NCBI GenBank assembly: GCA_028023455.1
Contig: JAQFVV010006310.1
Coordinates: 2,976,001-3,040,000 of the forward strand
DNA from: Epiperipatus broadwayi
Lineage: Eukaryota; Onychophora; Udeonychophora; Euonychophora; Peripatidae
Reading direction: 5' to 3'
Length of the DNA: 64,000 bases
Under the pieces are notes generated by a model, which ran no database searches, had not been told where the DNA came from, and saw only the letters and a list, made by a program, of their open reading frames with translations. Numbering within the stretch: the stretch's first letter is position 1; every line of letters starts with the position of its first letter. The translations under genes and the position numbers were made by a program. This document shows positions 47,670 to 60,992 of this stretch, piece by piece.

Positions 47670-49740
47670 TTTTTTTTACTGTTTCAGGCAGCTCTATATC
47701 TTTCAGAAATTAAAATATTATAGAATTATTATATTGTACAGTGAAAAATATTGTTGCAAATTAAGTTTTTAAACTTATAATTATTAATCAACATCACTAC
47801 AAATTATTATTACAACAATAACAGATTTTTAATTTAATTTAAAATTATGATTAAATGGAACGTATATTGTAAATAAAAAAATTTTTTTTTTAAATAACCA
47901 ACCATAGGATATCTTCCAAATGGAAATAATGAAGAAAAAGCCATTATTCACCCAGTTTTCAGTTGATGATGATTTTCTCACTTAACCGAGAATCTTTAGA
48001 TATCTTTATTCATCAACACTGCTTTTGCCTTGCATTGATCTATTTGAAGGTATTTCACATTTTGATAACTAAATGTAACAAAAGTCAGACAAGTTTAGAC
48101 AGCAAATTGCTATCAAATTTCAACAAATAAGGGACCAAATATAAACAACATTCTCTCTAAATGCAATATTCTTGAGCAGTATGTCTTTAAAAATTACTAT
48201 AATTCACAGGAAAATGTTTGTAATTTAGATAGAAAATTTTGTAGAATAAGCAAGTAAGATTCTCATACCAAAGAAAATTACTTCATGAAGATTACTTCAA
48301 ATTCATTCTTCTAGGCTCATATTATTTTTTCTCTCTTGTTTTTTTTCCATTTATGTTAGCCAGGAGTCTATCTCAAAAAAAGAATGTCACACACTTTAGT
48401 AAAGAAGTATGCCTGACAAAAATAAATAAATTAAACTTATTTTATTGGTCAGTTAAATCATGCTTGTTGATCTGGAATACATGTAGTAGTTTGAAATACT
48501 ATACACAATGTTTTCACTACTAATTGTTATCATACTTAGCTCCATGAGGAAAAATTAAAGCCTATAATTTTTTTTTGCATCAATTGAAACTGTTCAAAGT
48601 GTTATGTTTGAGTTATTTGATCTAATGTTCCAAAGAATTTTCTTATGTCTTTGATTGATATAAAAAAGCATTTATTAGTCTTAAACTTAATAGTGATGAA
48701 AGGACAAGAAAAGCAGTGGATATTTGATTTCATGATCAGTCAAAAAAAAAATTTTTTTTTTTGATGGAATTAAGAAGTTTGTGGATTAATATATATATAA
48801 AAGAATTGTTGAAAAATAATGGTGAAATTCAATAAGGTTTTTTTTTTTTTTTTAACATAACACATAAAAAATAAACTGTGTTTAGCTTTTAATTTATTTT
48901 TATATTGAAATGTTTAAATATTATTTAATCACTTAAATTTTGACTTAATGGATATAGTAGGGCAATTGATTCCTGAAACAAAATAAAAAATCTGTTATCC
49001 ATGTGATAATTTTACTTACAACATTATTCTTCAAATCTAATACATTCTCATAGGTCAGTAATGATAGTGTAGTTAAATGTTTAAAATTTAAACGAGCTCG
49101 TCTACTTTGTTTTGGAGCAAGCAGTTGGTTCATAGATTAAACTAGTATAAATAAGAAGATCATAATGTATTGGATTGAGTGTTTGAGAAGTAATTCCTGT
49201 GCTGAAATAACATGGAGGACAGTGCCAGCTGTAGGCTAGCACAGAACTATAATATGCTACCCAAAAATTGACAAATCTCTTACTGTTCATTGTGTCTATC
49301 AGTAAGCGATATTATGCTGGCTTAATATCATTACAATGAATATAAACAGAATGTCTTTGTCATTCTTCTATAATGTAGATAATATGAAAACTCTCTACAT
49401 TATAATATCATAATCTATGTTTAATAAAACATAAGATGAGAGTGAAAGCTGTCTTCAAACTTCTTGATAAAGGATGCTACTTTCCATTGTTTTTAATTAT
49501 ATATGATTCTTTTAAATATTAAATTAAAATTGTTTTGTTAATTTTTATTTATATTTGACTTTCCAATTATTTACATGAATTATCCTTCAAATGTAATCAG
49601 GGAAATTGAAATATATATATATATGATTTTTGTCTGAAAGTTTGTGATGATAGTATTTTATTTATAATTATATGTTGAACTATTTCCACCATCTTTTTTA
49701 ATTGTTAAATGTTTTTAAAAATGCAAATTGTATTTATATC
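47670..49740. other. AT-rich intronic sequence, no gene
   Basis: Only homopolymer and AT-rich tracts. Short open frames are not protein-like. Confidence 0.6.
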
Positions 49741-49746
49741 TTTTTA

Positions 49747-49747
<1 letters not shown>

Positions 49748-49831
<84 letters not shown>
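49748..49831 (+). repeat. (AAT)n microsatellite
   Basis: About 28 uninterrupted AAT/TAA units, followed at 49873-49890 by a (GT)n tract. Confidence 0.98.
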
Positions 49832-50261
49832 TACAGGTCAGTATATAACACATTTTAAGTGATATTGTTCTTGTGTGTGTGTGTGTGTGTTACTAGCTGG
49901 ACCAGTGACAATATTAGCATGGGAATGAAATCAGTGATCTTTAGATTTGTGAAAGCGGAATTTAAGATGAACCAATAGATTTGTTGATTAAAGCATTATT
50001 TTAAATTCAATATTTATGAGCTTAAAAATCATCGATTCAATTCCTATGCTAGAGTGTCACTAGTCAAAAAAAGAGGATAATCATATCATTTGAAACATGA
50101 TGTTATATATTTAGCTTTGTGTTATTTCTAATAGTTAAATGTTTTTGGAAAGGTATAAATAAAGAAGTTTTCTAAAAACATTTAACAGTTAAACAAGATA
50201 ATGCAAATAATCCATCATAAAGTTATAAGTATTTTTAACTATCTTTTTTTTTTCTTTTCAG

Positions 50262-50331
50262 TTTTTTACCGTGGCATGAATTATTTTACAAATTATTAAA
50301 TTATTTATCTGAACTCACCAACCATAGTCAG
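50262..50331 (+). CDS. DENND1: DENND1-like exon
   Basis: Internal exon of 70 bp. It has a pyrimidine-rich acceptor (TTTCTTTTCAG) and the donor GTAAAG. It takes one base to finish the serine codon begun at 18821-18822, then reads FLPWHELFYKLLNYL and SELTNHSQ, ending in phase 0. Family members have a matching S(Y/F)LPW.E..YKLLN segment at this point, after FGFCR...CILS. The segment sits in the DENN module that contacts Rab35. The preceding intron is about 31.4 kb and the next about 10.7 kb. Both are filled with repeats. Confidence 0.88.
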
Positions 50332-50929
50332 GTAAAGTTTAATATTTTCTTCATCTTAAATGAATATTATATTGATGTTTGTATTTAAGAATTACTTTAG
50401 CCTGTTTGTTGAAATTTAGATTTTATATCCTGAGATGATGAACATGAGAACTGATAATGTCTGGTCAAGTAAAATATAAAAAGTTCCCTGTTTGTCAATT
50501 GAATAGAAGTGTTGTAGTCAGTTAGTTACTTTGTTGCTCAAACATTATGCGATTTTTCAGAGCAACTTATGATTTGATGTATCAAAATTTTTATATAAAT
50601 AATTTAAAAATTTCAAATATTAAATATAGAGAAACTGTTGCAGTATCTGTTTAAGAGGATTTTAATTGTAGAGTTGTAATGTAATACAAATGTAAAAGAT
50701 AAAAATGATCAAATTAATTACCAGTACAGTTAAAATAGTTGCAAAAAACAAATAATAATCTAAAATTAAAAGAAATTCAAAAATAAACTGATTCCTACTA
50801 TTCAATTCAAATCATAAATTCTAGGTCAATTAATTTTGTTGCTAGTATAGTCTATGTTCTACTATAGAATTTATGCTCTACCATAGGATTGAGCCTCCAA
50901 GCAGATAGTAACATGATACAAATTAAGCA

Positions 50930-51504
50930 AATGAAAAAGTAATGAATAATATTTCTGTAGTGTAAATTTTTATTACATCACTCTCATGCAAAATAAGGAC
51001 TGGTTTCTATCTGCTTTTATTAACTTGTTGAAGAGTGTAATTAATCCTAAACATATGACCGAAGATATGTGAAAAAGATGTATGATTCCCAAGATGTGCA
51101 TTTGATACTGAACCAGCACTCATTGGTTGGCTCACACCACAATCTCTGACACATATCTTCATCATTGTCTAGTATATATATATATATATATATATAGCTA
51201 ATTACTACAGTTTAATTGGTATGTGTTAAACTTACTGCCCTCACAACTTTGCCATAAATGACTTGATGGAAGTATGCCGAACAATGATAAAATATGTGTA
51301 AGAGATTGCGATCTGGGCCAACTGATGAATGCTGGTAAAAAATGCACATCTTGGGGGTCATATATCTTTTCACATGTCTTTGGTCATATGTTTATGATTA
51401 ATTATATTTCTCCACAAGGTATTAAAAGTTGATAGAAACCAGTCCCTATATTGTGTGAGAATGATGTATTGAAAATTACACAACAGAAATATTATTCATT
51501 AAGG
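50930..51504. repeat. palindromic element with hammerhead motifs
   Basis: Arms of roughly 245 bp (50930-51174 and 51260-51504) are inverted copies with a loop containing (AT)n. Each arm carries a family H2 variant. Left (-, 51088-51130): core CCAATGA, GTGCT-GGTTC-AGTAT stem II, CAAA, ATGCACATC stem III. Right (+): CTGATGA at 51322-51328 with CCAA/TTGG stem I, but stem II is disrupted by a deletion. Neither is intact. The half copy at 46818 belongs here. Confidence 0.75.
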
Positions 51505-51660
51505 GGATAGTCTAATGAATGACAAATAAAAATTATTAATAAATGAAAAAGTAATCTATATGTTTATACATTTCATAAAAAACTCAAAATCAAAACATAA
51601 TATATTTAGCAATCAACAATCCACAATTACAAAACTAAACAAGGATGTTGATGTGATGTG

Positions 51661-51745
51661 ATCCCCAGACTAGTTTTTGGCTTGTGGCCTTCATCAGTGA
51701 GGAGCTTTGGATCTAAGAGCCCACAAGCCAGAAACTAATCTGGGT
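51661..51745. repeat. inverted pair of hammerhead-like motifs (family H1)
   Basis: Minus motif at 51661-51705: CCTCA, CTGATGA, GGC-CACAA-GCC, then AAAAACTAGTC and TGGGG. Only the G of GAAA is lost. The plus motif (to 51745) keeps CACAAGCCAGAAACTAATCTGGG but lacks a good core. The arrangement, - then +, is that of the units at 21.8-22.2 kb. Confidence 0.65.
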
Positions 51746-51859
51746 ATACTGGATGAGTAGGCATTAGATAGGGATTTTATTCACAAGCCTTCTGGCATCT
51801 ATTGATTACTCTACTGTATGGAGAGTTTTGCCTTGTTTATAAACAATTATGTGCTAGTA

Positions 51860-53810
51860 TAAGAGATGGTGATCATGTGAATTACAAAACTATTAAGTCA
51901 CAAACATTTTTTAAAGAAATTTAATTAAGAATGGAGTTGCATTTGCATTCATTACTAATTTAACTTTTTATGGAATTTCTGTGATAATCACACTTATTGA
52001 ATAAATTTGTTTTGTAATCATTGTGTATTGCTTTGATTATTTTTTTGTTTTTAAACTTTTATTTTTTTATTATTATTTTTGATTTTTATGATATATATGA
52101 CTACTTTTTCATTTCCTTAATTTGTATCTTCTTGGTAAGTGGATTGTGACTCCATCTTGAAGTAGTGCATGGACTGTAGTAGTGTCCTAATTTTAATTAT
52201 ATACAGATAGCCTATCATTAGTCCATATGTCACTTATTCAAAGACATCTATCAGACAAAATTACAATAATTTTGTCAATTCATTCTAATTACTGCTATAT
52301 AAAAAAATTTTTGCTAACATAAATATAAGCATTTATACAGTATACAAAAAGCATTTCAATATATTCTAACACAATAAATTTGTAAATGATAGAAAAAAGT
52401 ATTTAAATATATATAAATTATAGATAGTAAAGTTAATTAATTATGTAAATTTGCAGCAGAGTTTGTCTTTATAATGTGTGTGAATGTATTGTAGAAATCC
52501 CAAACCTTTACAAACTCCAAAATAGTCCTGAAACTAAGGATTTCAGTTTAATGGTAATTTATTGTATAATATAATAACTTAATAACAAATCTTTAGAGTA
52601 TTTTAATTCTTAGAGTTTTTCTTAGAAGATACAAGCTGCAATAATGGTAATATATACTTTTTTTTTTTAAAGCACGAATTAATAAACTGATAGCTAAATA
52701 ATACATACATATATTTTTTTTTCAATCCTGTGGTTTAGAATCAAGTTTTTTTTCAAGATATTCTATCACATATTGTTTTATACCTTTTTCTATTTGTTTT
52801 CATATGTTTTTGCGGGGGGGAGGGGGTTGACAATCTATACTACAAATTTTATGTGGTCTTCCAATGTCACATTTTTACTTGCTGAAGTTCTTCACATTAT
52901 AATTTTAACAAGTTGTTGATTTATTAGACAAAGAATATCATTATAAGTCAGTTCTAGAGTTTGATCTCATATAACTTTGATATTATTATAATATTGGTAA
53001 ATTTCAAAAGATTTTCTGAACTATCATCAAAATGTTTTGAAAGCCTCTTCTCTGTAAGCAAATCATAAATGTTAGACTAATTATATGGAATTTTTTTCAA
53101 AAGTGCTGATTAAGTTCCCCCTTTTTTTGTAGCAGTGATCTAATAAAAATCTTAAGAAATATGGATTTTATCATTTATATTTACTAAAATATCACTTGAT
53201 GTTTTGCCATTTCTACAATTGATATTTATATCAATATTTCTATTACATGTCAGACCATGTCCAAGTTAAAGTAAAAAATTATGTTTATTCAATTGAATAT
53301 TTTCCAAACTTGATTTTTTTCTTTTTAAGAAAAGTGCTCAAAAACTAAACTTTTTTGGCCAATTCCAAGTTGAGTTAAAAAAAAAAAAATCTCATTTTGG
53401 TCACTTGAACAGAACTATTGTGTTCTTTTGGTACTCCAATAATACATTTTAAAACCATTTTTCCAAGTTTAAATTTTAGGTTACTGGTCACATTGCTTCA
53501 TTTTTTTTTGTTTTTTTTTTTATCATAGGCATCTATGGAATGATATATACTATATGATGCAATTGGGGTTGGTCATCAAAGACCATTTTTTATTATCTGT
53601 TTATTTTTACATTTGAATGAATGTTTTGGATTTATGCATTAAAGATTTTTATTTTAAAAATCCTAGAATTTTTAAAATCAAGCATTTTAAGTTTTTTTAC
53701 ATCTGGTTTATATAAATTATAATATAAGGGGAAAAAACTTTCAATTGTATTCTGATTAAGTGGAAAGCATTCAGTTGTTGTCATATTGCTTAATCACATT
53801 TTGTAGAGCC
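51860..53810. other. AT-rich intronic sequence, no gene
   Basis: Nothing recognised except homopolymers and a G-rich run near 52813. Confidence 0.6.
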
Positions 53811-53930
53811 AAATTGCTCATGAATTCATAAGTTTAATCACTGGACATGACAACTTGTGCTGAGATCCATGAATTTTGAGTTCTAGAGGCTCCCATTCTA
53901 TCAGTCTACTAAATTATGCAGGGCTTTAGA
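53811..53930 (-). repeat. SINE family A copy
   Basis: Contains TGCTCATGAATTCATAAG and GATCCATGAATTTTGAGTTC, then TAGAGGCTCCCATTCTATC, as in the other - copies. Confidence 0.6.
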
Positions 53931-54712
53931 GACAAAAGACTTGCTTTTTAAAAGATTATTTATATGTGTATAAGATTCTCAAGATCAAGATTTGTAGATG
54001 CTTGCATATTTCTAACTGAAATGAAACTGTGAAGGGGCTTAATAAACTAAAAATAAACATAGAATTTAGCTCTCCATACTTGAGATAATTATATATTCAC
54101 TTATAATCCTTAATCAAAAAAAAAAAACTACTGCTTGACTGAATTGGGATTTAATCTGGAAAAATATTTTAGTAAATTGAATAATTAATTGCTTGAAAGT
54201 TTGTAACAAGTTTGAGCATTAGTAGTAAGAGCTGAGCCTGATTTATGGATGTGAGCTTCAGAGTCATTGTAACACTGAACCATTGAATGCAAAGAAAAAA
54301 GGGATTAATTAAATTATTAATTGCTGTCTAAATGAATCATCTTCCAGTAAAATAGAGAATGTTTTTTTAAAAAAATCACTCAACTATCAATTGAATTTTA
54401 CAGTTAAATGTAAGTCACTTGTAAATCTTACATATTAAAAAATTAAATTTACTTCCAGCATTTTTTTAGTTATTTGTAAAATTTTGATTATGTTTATTGT
54501 AAAACACAGCATTCTTTATAAGGTGCAGGAGTTCACTAAAAATTGTTCTGCAACAAACATAATAAAAAGCCTTGAATATAGAGAGGACTAAACCTTGGAG
54601 TACTGTTTAATTAATGTAATACCCTTATTATTAAAATCAATCATGTTACAACAAAATTGAATCTTCTTTCATCCACCATTCAACCTATTATTTGGATCAT
54701 AGACTAGTGCAG

Positions 54713-55814
54713 AGATGGGGAATCTTTTTACCATGGAACCCCACATTCAACTTAGGCAGTAGCAAAAATGTGACACAGAGTTAATAGATCCATTATGTAT
54801 TAGGATAAAAAATGATAATTTTTTAAACCATTACTTAAATGACCATTTATTATTTTTTGTTATAGATTCAAAATATTATACACAAAATTACAAAAGAATA
54901 TGAATATTTGTATGTGCATTCAACATAAGTACGTTGTAAATTATAAGTGATTGTATTATTTTACATTTAGAAAATAATTGATAACTAATTTAATGAGGCA
55001 TTTTCATTTGTTTTTTATTTGAAAGAAATTGAATATTTGATTCCAGCTTTGTAACTCTTAACTTGAATTGGTCTTTTAAATGAACATCAGTTATGTGAGT
55101 CCTTAAATGAGTCTTAATTTGGATTAGATGGGAAAATGTTGATTCTCAATAGTTAGTAGTTCCAAAACAAGAAAGCACATGATGATCATGTTGATGTAAA
55201 CATGGGTATTCAACTGCACTTTTCCATATTTCAAAGGGATGTTTTTTGGTGTCAAAAAGAGATTTTATAATATCATCCCCTAACTCAATTTCCATTTGTA
55301 GTTTCATGGATGTATTTGAGATATCAACTATGAGTGGTTCAAAAGCTAATTTTATGGCAATAGTATGCTCTTCAAAATCAAAAATCTTTCAGCATATTTT
55401 TCAATTAATGAGTCCATGACACTTATGGAGGTCTCACATATTTCTAATCATTTAATATTTTATTAATTGTGGGAAATGTTTTTTGGATATATCTAATTGA
55501 GAGAACAAAATTTTGAAAAATGCCTGAATTTTTTTGCCACGTGTATATGTGTTTATTTTATCTTGCAAAGGAAATATTTAATTCATTTTGCTTTGCTATA
55601 ATATCACAAACAAATGTAGCATTTCTACAAAATTCTTTATCTGATCATTTGCATTGTTTTTTTTTTTTTTTTGTTCCTTGTAAAATTTTAAAATTTGTTC
55701 TGTAAACTTAGCACTTTATTCAAAATTTCTTTTCTTGATCAGCAGTGCACTTTATAATAATATGTTAAAATGACATTTTATGTTTCATTACCTAACTTCA
55801 TAGCTACAAATAAA
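54713..55814 (-). pseudogene. hAT transposase relic, C-terminal part
   Basis: On -, reading across stops and frameshifts: LQDKINTYTRGKKIQAFF, ICETSISVMDSLIEKY, FEEHTIAIKLAFEPL, SCFGTTNY, then STFSHLIQIKTHLRTHITD and VHLKDQFKLRVTKLESNIQ. The last block is the hAT dimerisation region (ESxFS...IKT..R..LTD.HL...LR...T). The element end is visible at 54713 as CAGAGATGGGGAATC, a hAT-like TIR. The family resembles GTF2IRD2/ZBED-type hAT proteins. It is continuous with 56670-56957 but for a LINE insertion. Confidence 0.75.
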
Positions 55815-56655
55815 TCACACCCAAAATACTTGGTAATTAAATTGGTTCGATCTCTTTCTTTTAAAACCCATCTTACAAACATAAAGAAGAAACTTGCTAC
55901 CAGAAATAATATCTCCAAGCTTGCAGGTATCACATGAGGCTCTAATGCTGACATTCTTAGAACTTTTGGTCTAGCACTTGTTTATTCTATGGCTAAGTAC
56001 TGCTCTCCAATGTAGTGCTAAAGTACACTTACTTATCTTGTTAGATACTCAGATTAATGAAACCTTGCATATTATTTTTGGCACTCTTAAATCAACACCT
56101 GTAGAATGACTACCTGTGCTCTTAAATATCCTTCCAGCTAATCTCAGATGCATATTAGCAACTATCAATGAATTCAACAAGCTTGTTGAGCTACAAAATC
56201 ATCTGACCAATCTCATTCTGATCAGCCCCTCAAACCTCAGGCTAAAATCAAGGCAGTCTTTCTAGGTCACTAGTAATTCTTAATAGCCACCTACATTGGA
56301 TATCAACATTATGTGGGTCTGTTATTGGAATAACTCCAGTATAAATAATCACACTTTAATAGCCAACCCTACCCTCCGAGCACCTGATTTCTCTCTTCCA
56401 AGAAAACTCTGGTCAAAGATTAATAGAATCAGAAATGGGTCAGGATAAATGTAGTTATATGTTGCATGAGTGTGATTTAATAGCCTCTCCAAATGGTTTG
56501 TGGAAGACCACAAACCATGGTACATATTTACAAGGAGTGTCCAATAAACCAGATTACCCTTTTTGCTCTATATAACTTGGAGGAGATGGCTCTTGATTGG
56601 TTAAAAACTGTTGGTGTTGGAATTTTGATGTTTTGATACCATACATTAAATGAAT
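55815..56655 (+). pseudogene. LINE 3' fragment inserted in the hAT relic
   Basis: On +, with many stops: YLVIKLVRSLSFKTHLTN, KKLATRNNISKLAG, NADILRTFGLALVYSMAKYC, then PANLRCISATINEFNKLVEL by reading across frames, then WSKINRIRNGSGQ and LHECDLIASPNGL. This is the typical C-terminal part of jockey-like LINE proteins (LDR.L.F..H..., tRN...KLAG, LR...LALVYS.AEY, W..LNR.RTG.G). It is 5' truncated. The junctions with hAT sequence are approximate and no TSD was found. Confidence 0.65.
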
Positions 56656-56669
56656 AAATGTTTTAAAAT

Positions 56670-56957
56670 TCATGATACATTTGCTTGAATTATGATAACA
56701 TTTGCAATGATTTTATCTAAAGTATTCTGTAAAATAGTTGATGTAGTACCAAGATATTGCTGGTGCAATATACAGTAGAAAGATATTAACTTTCCCAAAT
56801 TTGAATTATTATTTTTTAACAAAAAAAATTGATCCTTCTCAGTACATATACTTACCAGATTATCAAAATTTAGTTCTTTATGACATAGTTCTTTAAAGTT
56901 GTTAAAAATGTCAATTCCATGAGTCCTGCCAGTAAGTACAAGTGAGTAGGTCTTCAT
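56670..56957 (-). pseudogene. hAT transposase relic, central part
   Basis: Open for 95 codons on -. It reads GRTHGIDIFNNFKELCHKEL, NFDNLVSICTE, FYCILHQQYLG and TLDKIIANVIIIQ. This matches the hAT/GTF2IRD2-type pattern (T.G.DIF......L.W..L..I.TDGA....G......FHCI.HQE.L......V...INFI). It lies upstream (on -) of 54713-55814 in the correct order, separated by the LINE fragment. Confidence 0.72.
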
Positions 56958-56999
56958 AACAATGAAAATCTTCAGTTATAGTATGAATAAAGTATTATA

Positions 57000-58150
57000 T
57001 TTGAGGCAAATCAGTTTATCAGTGGTTTTATTCAACCTTCTTTACATATGAAAAAACAAGCTGTTTTAATTGATAAAAAATGTGAAGATGATCTCCTGGG
57101 GTATGTTTTTATTATAGATATGAGTTGTTAATAGTAGTTTTAGTAAGATGCATCTATGGGGTATGGAAAGCAAATATTTCACAAAGAATAATTTTAACAA
57201 TACAAACTTTTGCATAGGATAAATCAATTTTGAGCAGAAGACTTCCATTTTTGCTTTAAATTTGGTGACATGAGATGGTTCAAGTGATGACATGTTATCC
57301 AGAAAACATGAGTGACTTACAAATTTTTATTGTGGATCCAGTCAATGTTTGAAATTGGTTTATAATATGTAAGACCAGGGGAATAATCTGAAGGCCTCTG
57401 AAGATTATCAGGATAAAGTATATTGCTCTGACAGTAATTCCTTGATGAAGAAGGGGTACATGGTTAGACTCAAAAGGTGTAAAGAGATGCATATAATTCT
57501 TAACTTTAATTGATTTAATTGTAAAATAATTTTTATGGCAATAATTATATATGTATGGTCATGCAAAAGTTTATGCAATGCATTGAATCAATATTTTTAG
57601 TTGACACAATCAAAAGTCAACTTGTCATGTAGCATAATTTGTAAGTTTGTTCTCTTTTGCAAACAAAATTGATTATTATACTAAAAGAGTAGTTTGAGAT
57701 GTATGGTGGGCTTTAATTTCATAATGTGAAGTAGAGTTTGGGAAGGATATGATCATTTAATTTTGTTCAGAATAACTCTAGCAAACATTTTTTTATGAAT
57801 ATCCTCCAGTATGATAAGAACAGGGTATTTACAGAAGGATATAAAGCCTCTGCATTTTTCTAAGACAAAATGCATTGGTGGAAAGGTTGGGATGATACAT
57901 TATGTTTGTTTGGACCTAATTGATTTATAGACCTTACATAAGTTAAGAGTGACATTATAATCCAAGCTAGCTAGAATAAAATAAGTTGCTAATGAGATAT
58001 ACATGCACAACTGCATAATTTCCTCAAGTATTTGCTGTTTTGAAATATAATTATCTTGATGAAGTGTTTGTCATCATTAATAGAGGGCTAATATTGATCA
58101 ATAGCCTTTAGAGTAGGTTTAAAGATGGTCAAGAAGTTCACTATCAACTT
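57000..58150. other. intronic stretch, possible further relics
   Basis: Short - strand open frames at 57066-57492 may be the N-terminal hAT part, but no diagnostic motif is visible. Confidence 0.3.
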
Positions 58151-58170
58151 TAGTGCCTGAAAGGAGAGTT

Positions 58171-58886
58171 TTATTTTTTGGCAAAATGGGAATAAGATTT
58201 CATATAATTTTTAGTAGTTCTCATCAGTTGTAAGATTAGGCTGTTATTATTCTTAGTCTGTTTAGTATAGCATTTTATCTTGTAATTTATAGATGAGTTT
58301 TGTTTATTAAACTGTGAAATAGCTTGAAGAATTGCATTAATGTCATCAGTTTGCCATCTTATAAAGTTGTTCGAACAATAGGGTGTTAATTGATTAGAAC
58401 AACTCTTGTTTAGAAATTTTTTGAATAACAACCACATGCAACTGAAGAGATTATCTGCAGCTTATTATAATATGATCCATAATGACAATATTAGAAACAA
58501 CATCTCTGCTTAATTTAAACTCATTAGGAAACTAATGCTTTTTCATAAATTTATTGCATTATTTAAACCAATACCTCATTTAAGAGATACTCACACATGA
58601 TCAGAAAATGAGATACCGGACAGATTGATTGAAGTTCTGAGGTTGATAGAAGATACAAAAAAGAATATTGAGAGATTATCTTTGCCCTCCAATAAAGAAA
58701 ATAAGATTTGGAGGGTAAAAGGAAAATAGTAGTGGCAAGGCAAGTTGATAAAGCTTTAAATTCATTATAGATGCAGTTAAAGTTGCAACATGTGATAATC
58801 TTTCCAGGTTTACTTAAGATTTTTCCCTTGGTAATAAGTGTTTTAGCTATGTCTACTCTTCTAGTATGAATATATTGCTGTGGCAA
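58171..58886 (-). pseudogene. possible LINE endonuclease/linker relic
   Basis: On -, RRVDIAKTLITKG..GKIITCCNFNC resembles a worn GDFN region. Further on, NFIRWQTDDINAILQAIS and a Lys/Asn-rich linker are placed as in the Tx1/L1-like LINE at 13.6-14.2 kb. There is no SDH or RT motif. Tentative. Confidence 0.35.
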
Positions 58887-58889
58887 AGC

Positions 58890-60940
58890 ATACTATTATT
58901 TATAACTAAAAGAGAATGATTTTTTAAAATTATTCATTTTAAGCATCCATTTTACAATAAGGAAAATGGGAGACTACAATGCAAAGTATTTATAATTATT
59001 TCAATAGAAAAATAAAATTCAGATACATTAATTAGATAATGCTAAAAAATATTAGAAACTGAAAACATAAATTATGAAAAAAAAAATCCTATTTTTTTTG
59101 TTGTATATATTGTTTCTAAAATAATAGCAAGATCCTATGAATTAATTTCTAACAAAAGCATAAGTAGAAACTTTATAGTGAAATAGTTTTTTGTTTACTC
59201 TGAGAAATTTATTTCTCTTCATATATCCTGGACAGGTATGTTATGTATTCAATACTAAAAATTTGTTTTGGAAATTAATTTGTTTGAAGGCAATCACATG
59301 ATAATACTACTGATTCTTTATTGCACCAATATTTCATTTTTTGCAAACTAGCATTTGTTTATGTTTATACTTTGATTTAAATACAAAAGCAAAATAGACT
59401 GGAAATGACGTGGTATGATATTGTAAACATGTATTTTAGTATTCGGACTACATATTTTGATTGTCCCACAACCATTTCTCTTAATAAAAATAAATTCTTG
59501 CACAATAAGATTTATATGGTAAATTTTGATAAGCTACAAAGCAAAATTATACATCATAAACAAAATTACAAATCTTGCACAATGATAAATAAAATATTTA
59601 TTTAAAAGCAAATATCACTTTTTAATAGTAACAATGAAAAAGCTTTTATAGAAAGTGGTACAATTTGCTGTCCCATTACTTGTTTTTGGGACGCCAGGCC
59701 AGGACTTCTAATAATGAGACTGATGATATATTTATCTTACAAATAAATAAAAAAAAGAATAATACTGATCTTAATCAATAGAGCTGGATTATCTATAATA
59801 GGAGTTATTTTTGTAGGCTTACAATAACGAGCATGAATTTTATGGCAGATATTCTGCAATGGTTTTCCTGTCATCAATTAACAATGCTGCTATTAATACT
59901 ACAGTAAAAGTCTTAATAGATATTGATATTCAAATTAAAACATTTTTATATAATATTTCATAAAAATAAATCACAATTTTCATTTTGATATTATTTTTTT
60001 AGGTGATTTCTAGTCAGCATCAACTTCTGATGATCATATATATTAGCATTTCTCCAGAATATCTTATCATCTCCTTACTTTTTTGAGCACCTTTATTATT
60101 TTGTTATTGAAGCTTTATTTTCAATTACTAAATATAATATTAATATGCTCTACTATGCATTTGACAACAATGCAAATATAATATAATTTTGACTCTCCAA
60201 TAGTCATTTTCAAAAGTTTTTCCATTATTCAAAAATTTGATATTTAAATGGTTTTACTTTATTGCTTATATATATATAAAAACCTATCATAAATATGTAT
60301 TCTATGTGTCTGTAGGTGAATATTTTTTTTTGCTAATACAAAATTAACTGTTTGCTGTACATTGACTTATATGGATCCTTTGACAATATCCATCCACGCT
60401 GATTTTTTTTTTCTTTATTATATTTGAATTTTCCTTCTCATTTTCATTTTATTTATTTATATCAAATGTTTGTTGCAAGAAATAACTGAATATATTGCAT
60501 TATGTGTATAAATTCTCTTAATTTGATAAGATAAGTTAAAGAAAATTAAAAATGATTTAAAAAATCAAATATAGCAGAGTAGTTTTAAATTCTGTTGCTA
60601 GTATTTTTTTTAAATATATATATAATTTGATTTACAAGTATCTATCACTTATGACGTTGATACCATTTATTTTAGATAAATACATGAATGGATTATTGCT
60701 AATTATTTATTAGGTTAGAGATTTTCATATTATTTTTATCAGGTATAATCTCAGTTAAAGATTAATATAAGTTTCATAAATACTGATTGTATATAAGAGG
60801 ATGCAACCTAAGTCTTTATTCATATGTTTCAAGAATATGTTGCAGAGTAAAGTATATCTAAAATGTGTATGTATATATTTTCACTATTTATATATCGTTT
60901 TTGTTATGATGCAGAAAAATTTGTATGCTTGTTTTTTTGT
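58890..60940. other. AT-rich intronic sequence, no gene
   Basis: Nothing recognised. A (TTG)n tract lies at 60937-60955, just before the exon. Confidence 0.6.
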
Positions 60941-60992
60941 TGTTGTTGTTGTTGTACTAATATATATATACTCATTTATTCATTCGTTTTAG

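Larger units (their letters stand above)
18823..50261 (+). other. DENND1-like intron, about 31.4 kb
   Basis: Intron between the exons at 18715 and 50262, with a GT donor at 18823 and AG at 50260-50261. It is filled with transposable elements and AT-rich filler. Confidence 0.8.
50332..60992 (+). other. DENND1-like intron, about 10.7 kb
   Basis: Lies between the exons at 50262 and 60993, with GTAAAG donor and TTTTAG acceptor. It contains palindromic repeats, hAT and LINE relics. Confidence 0.8.
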
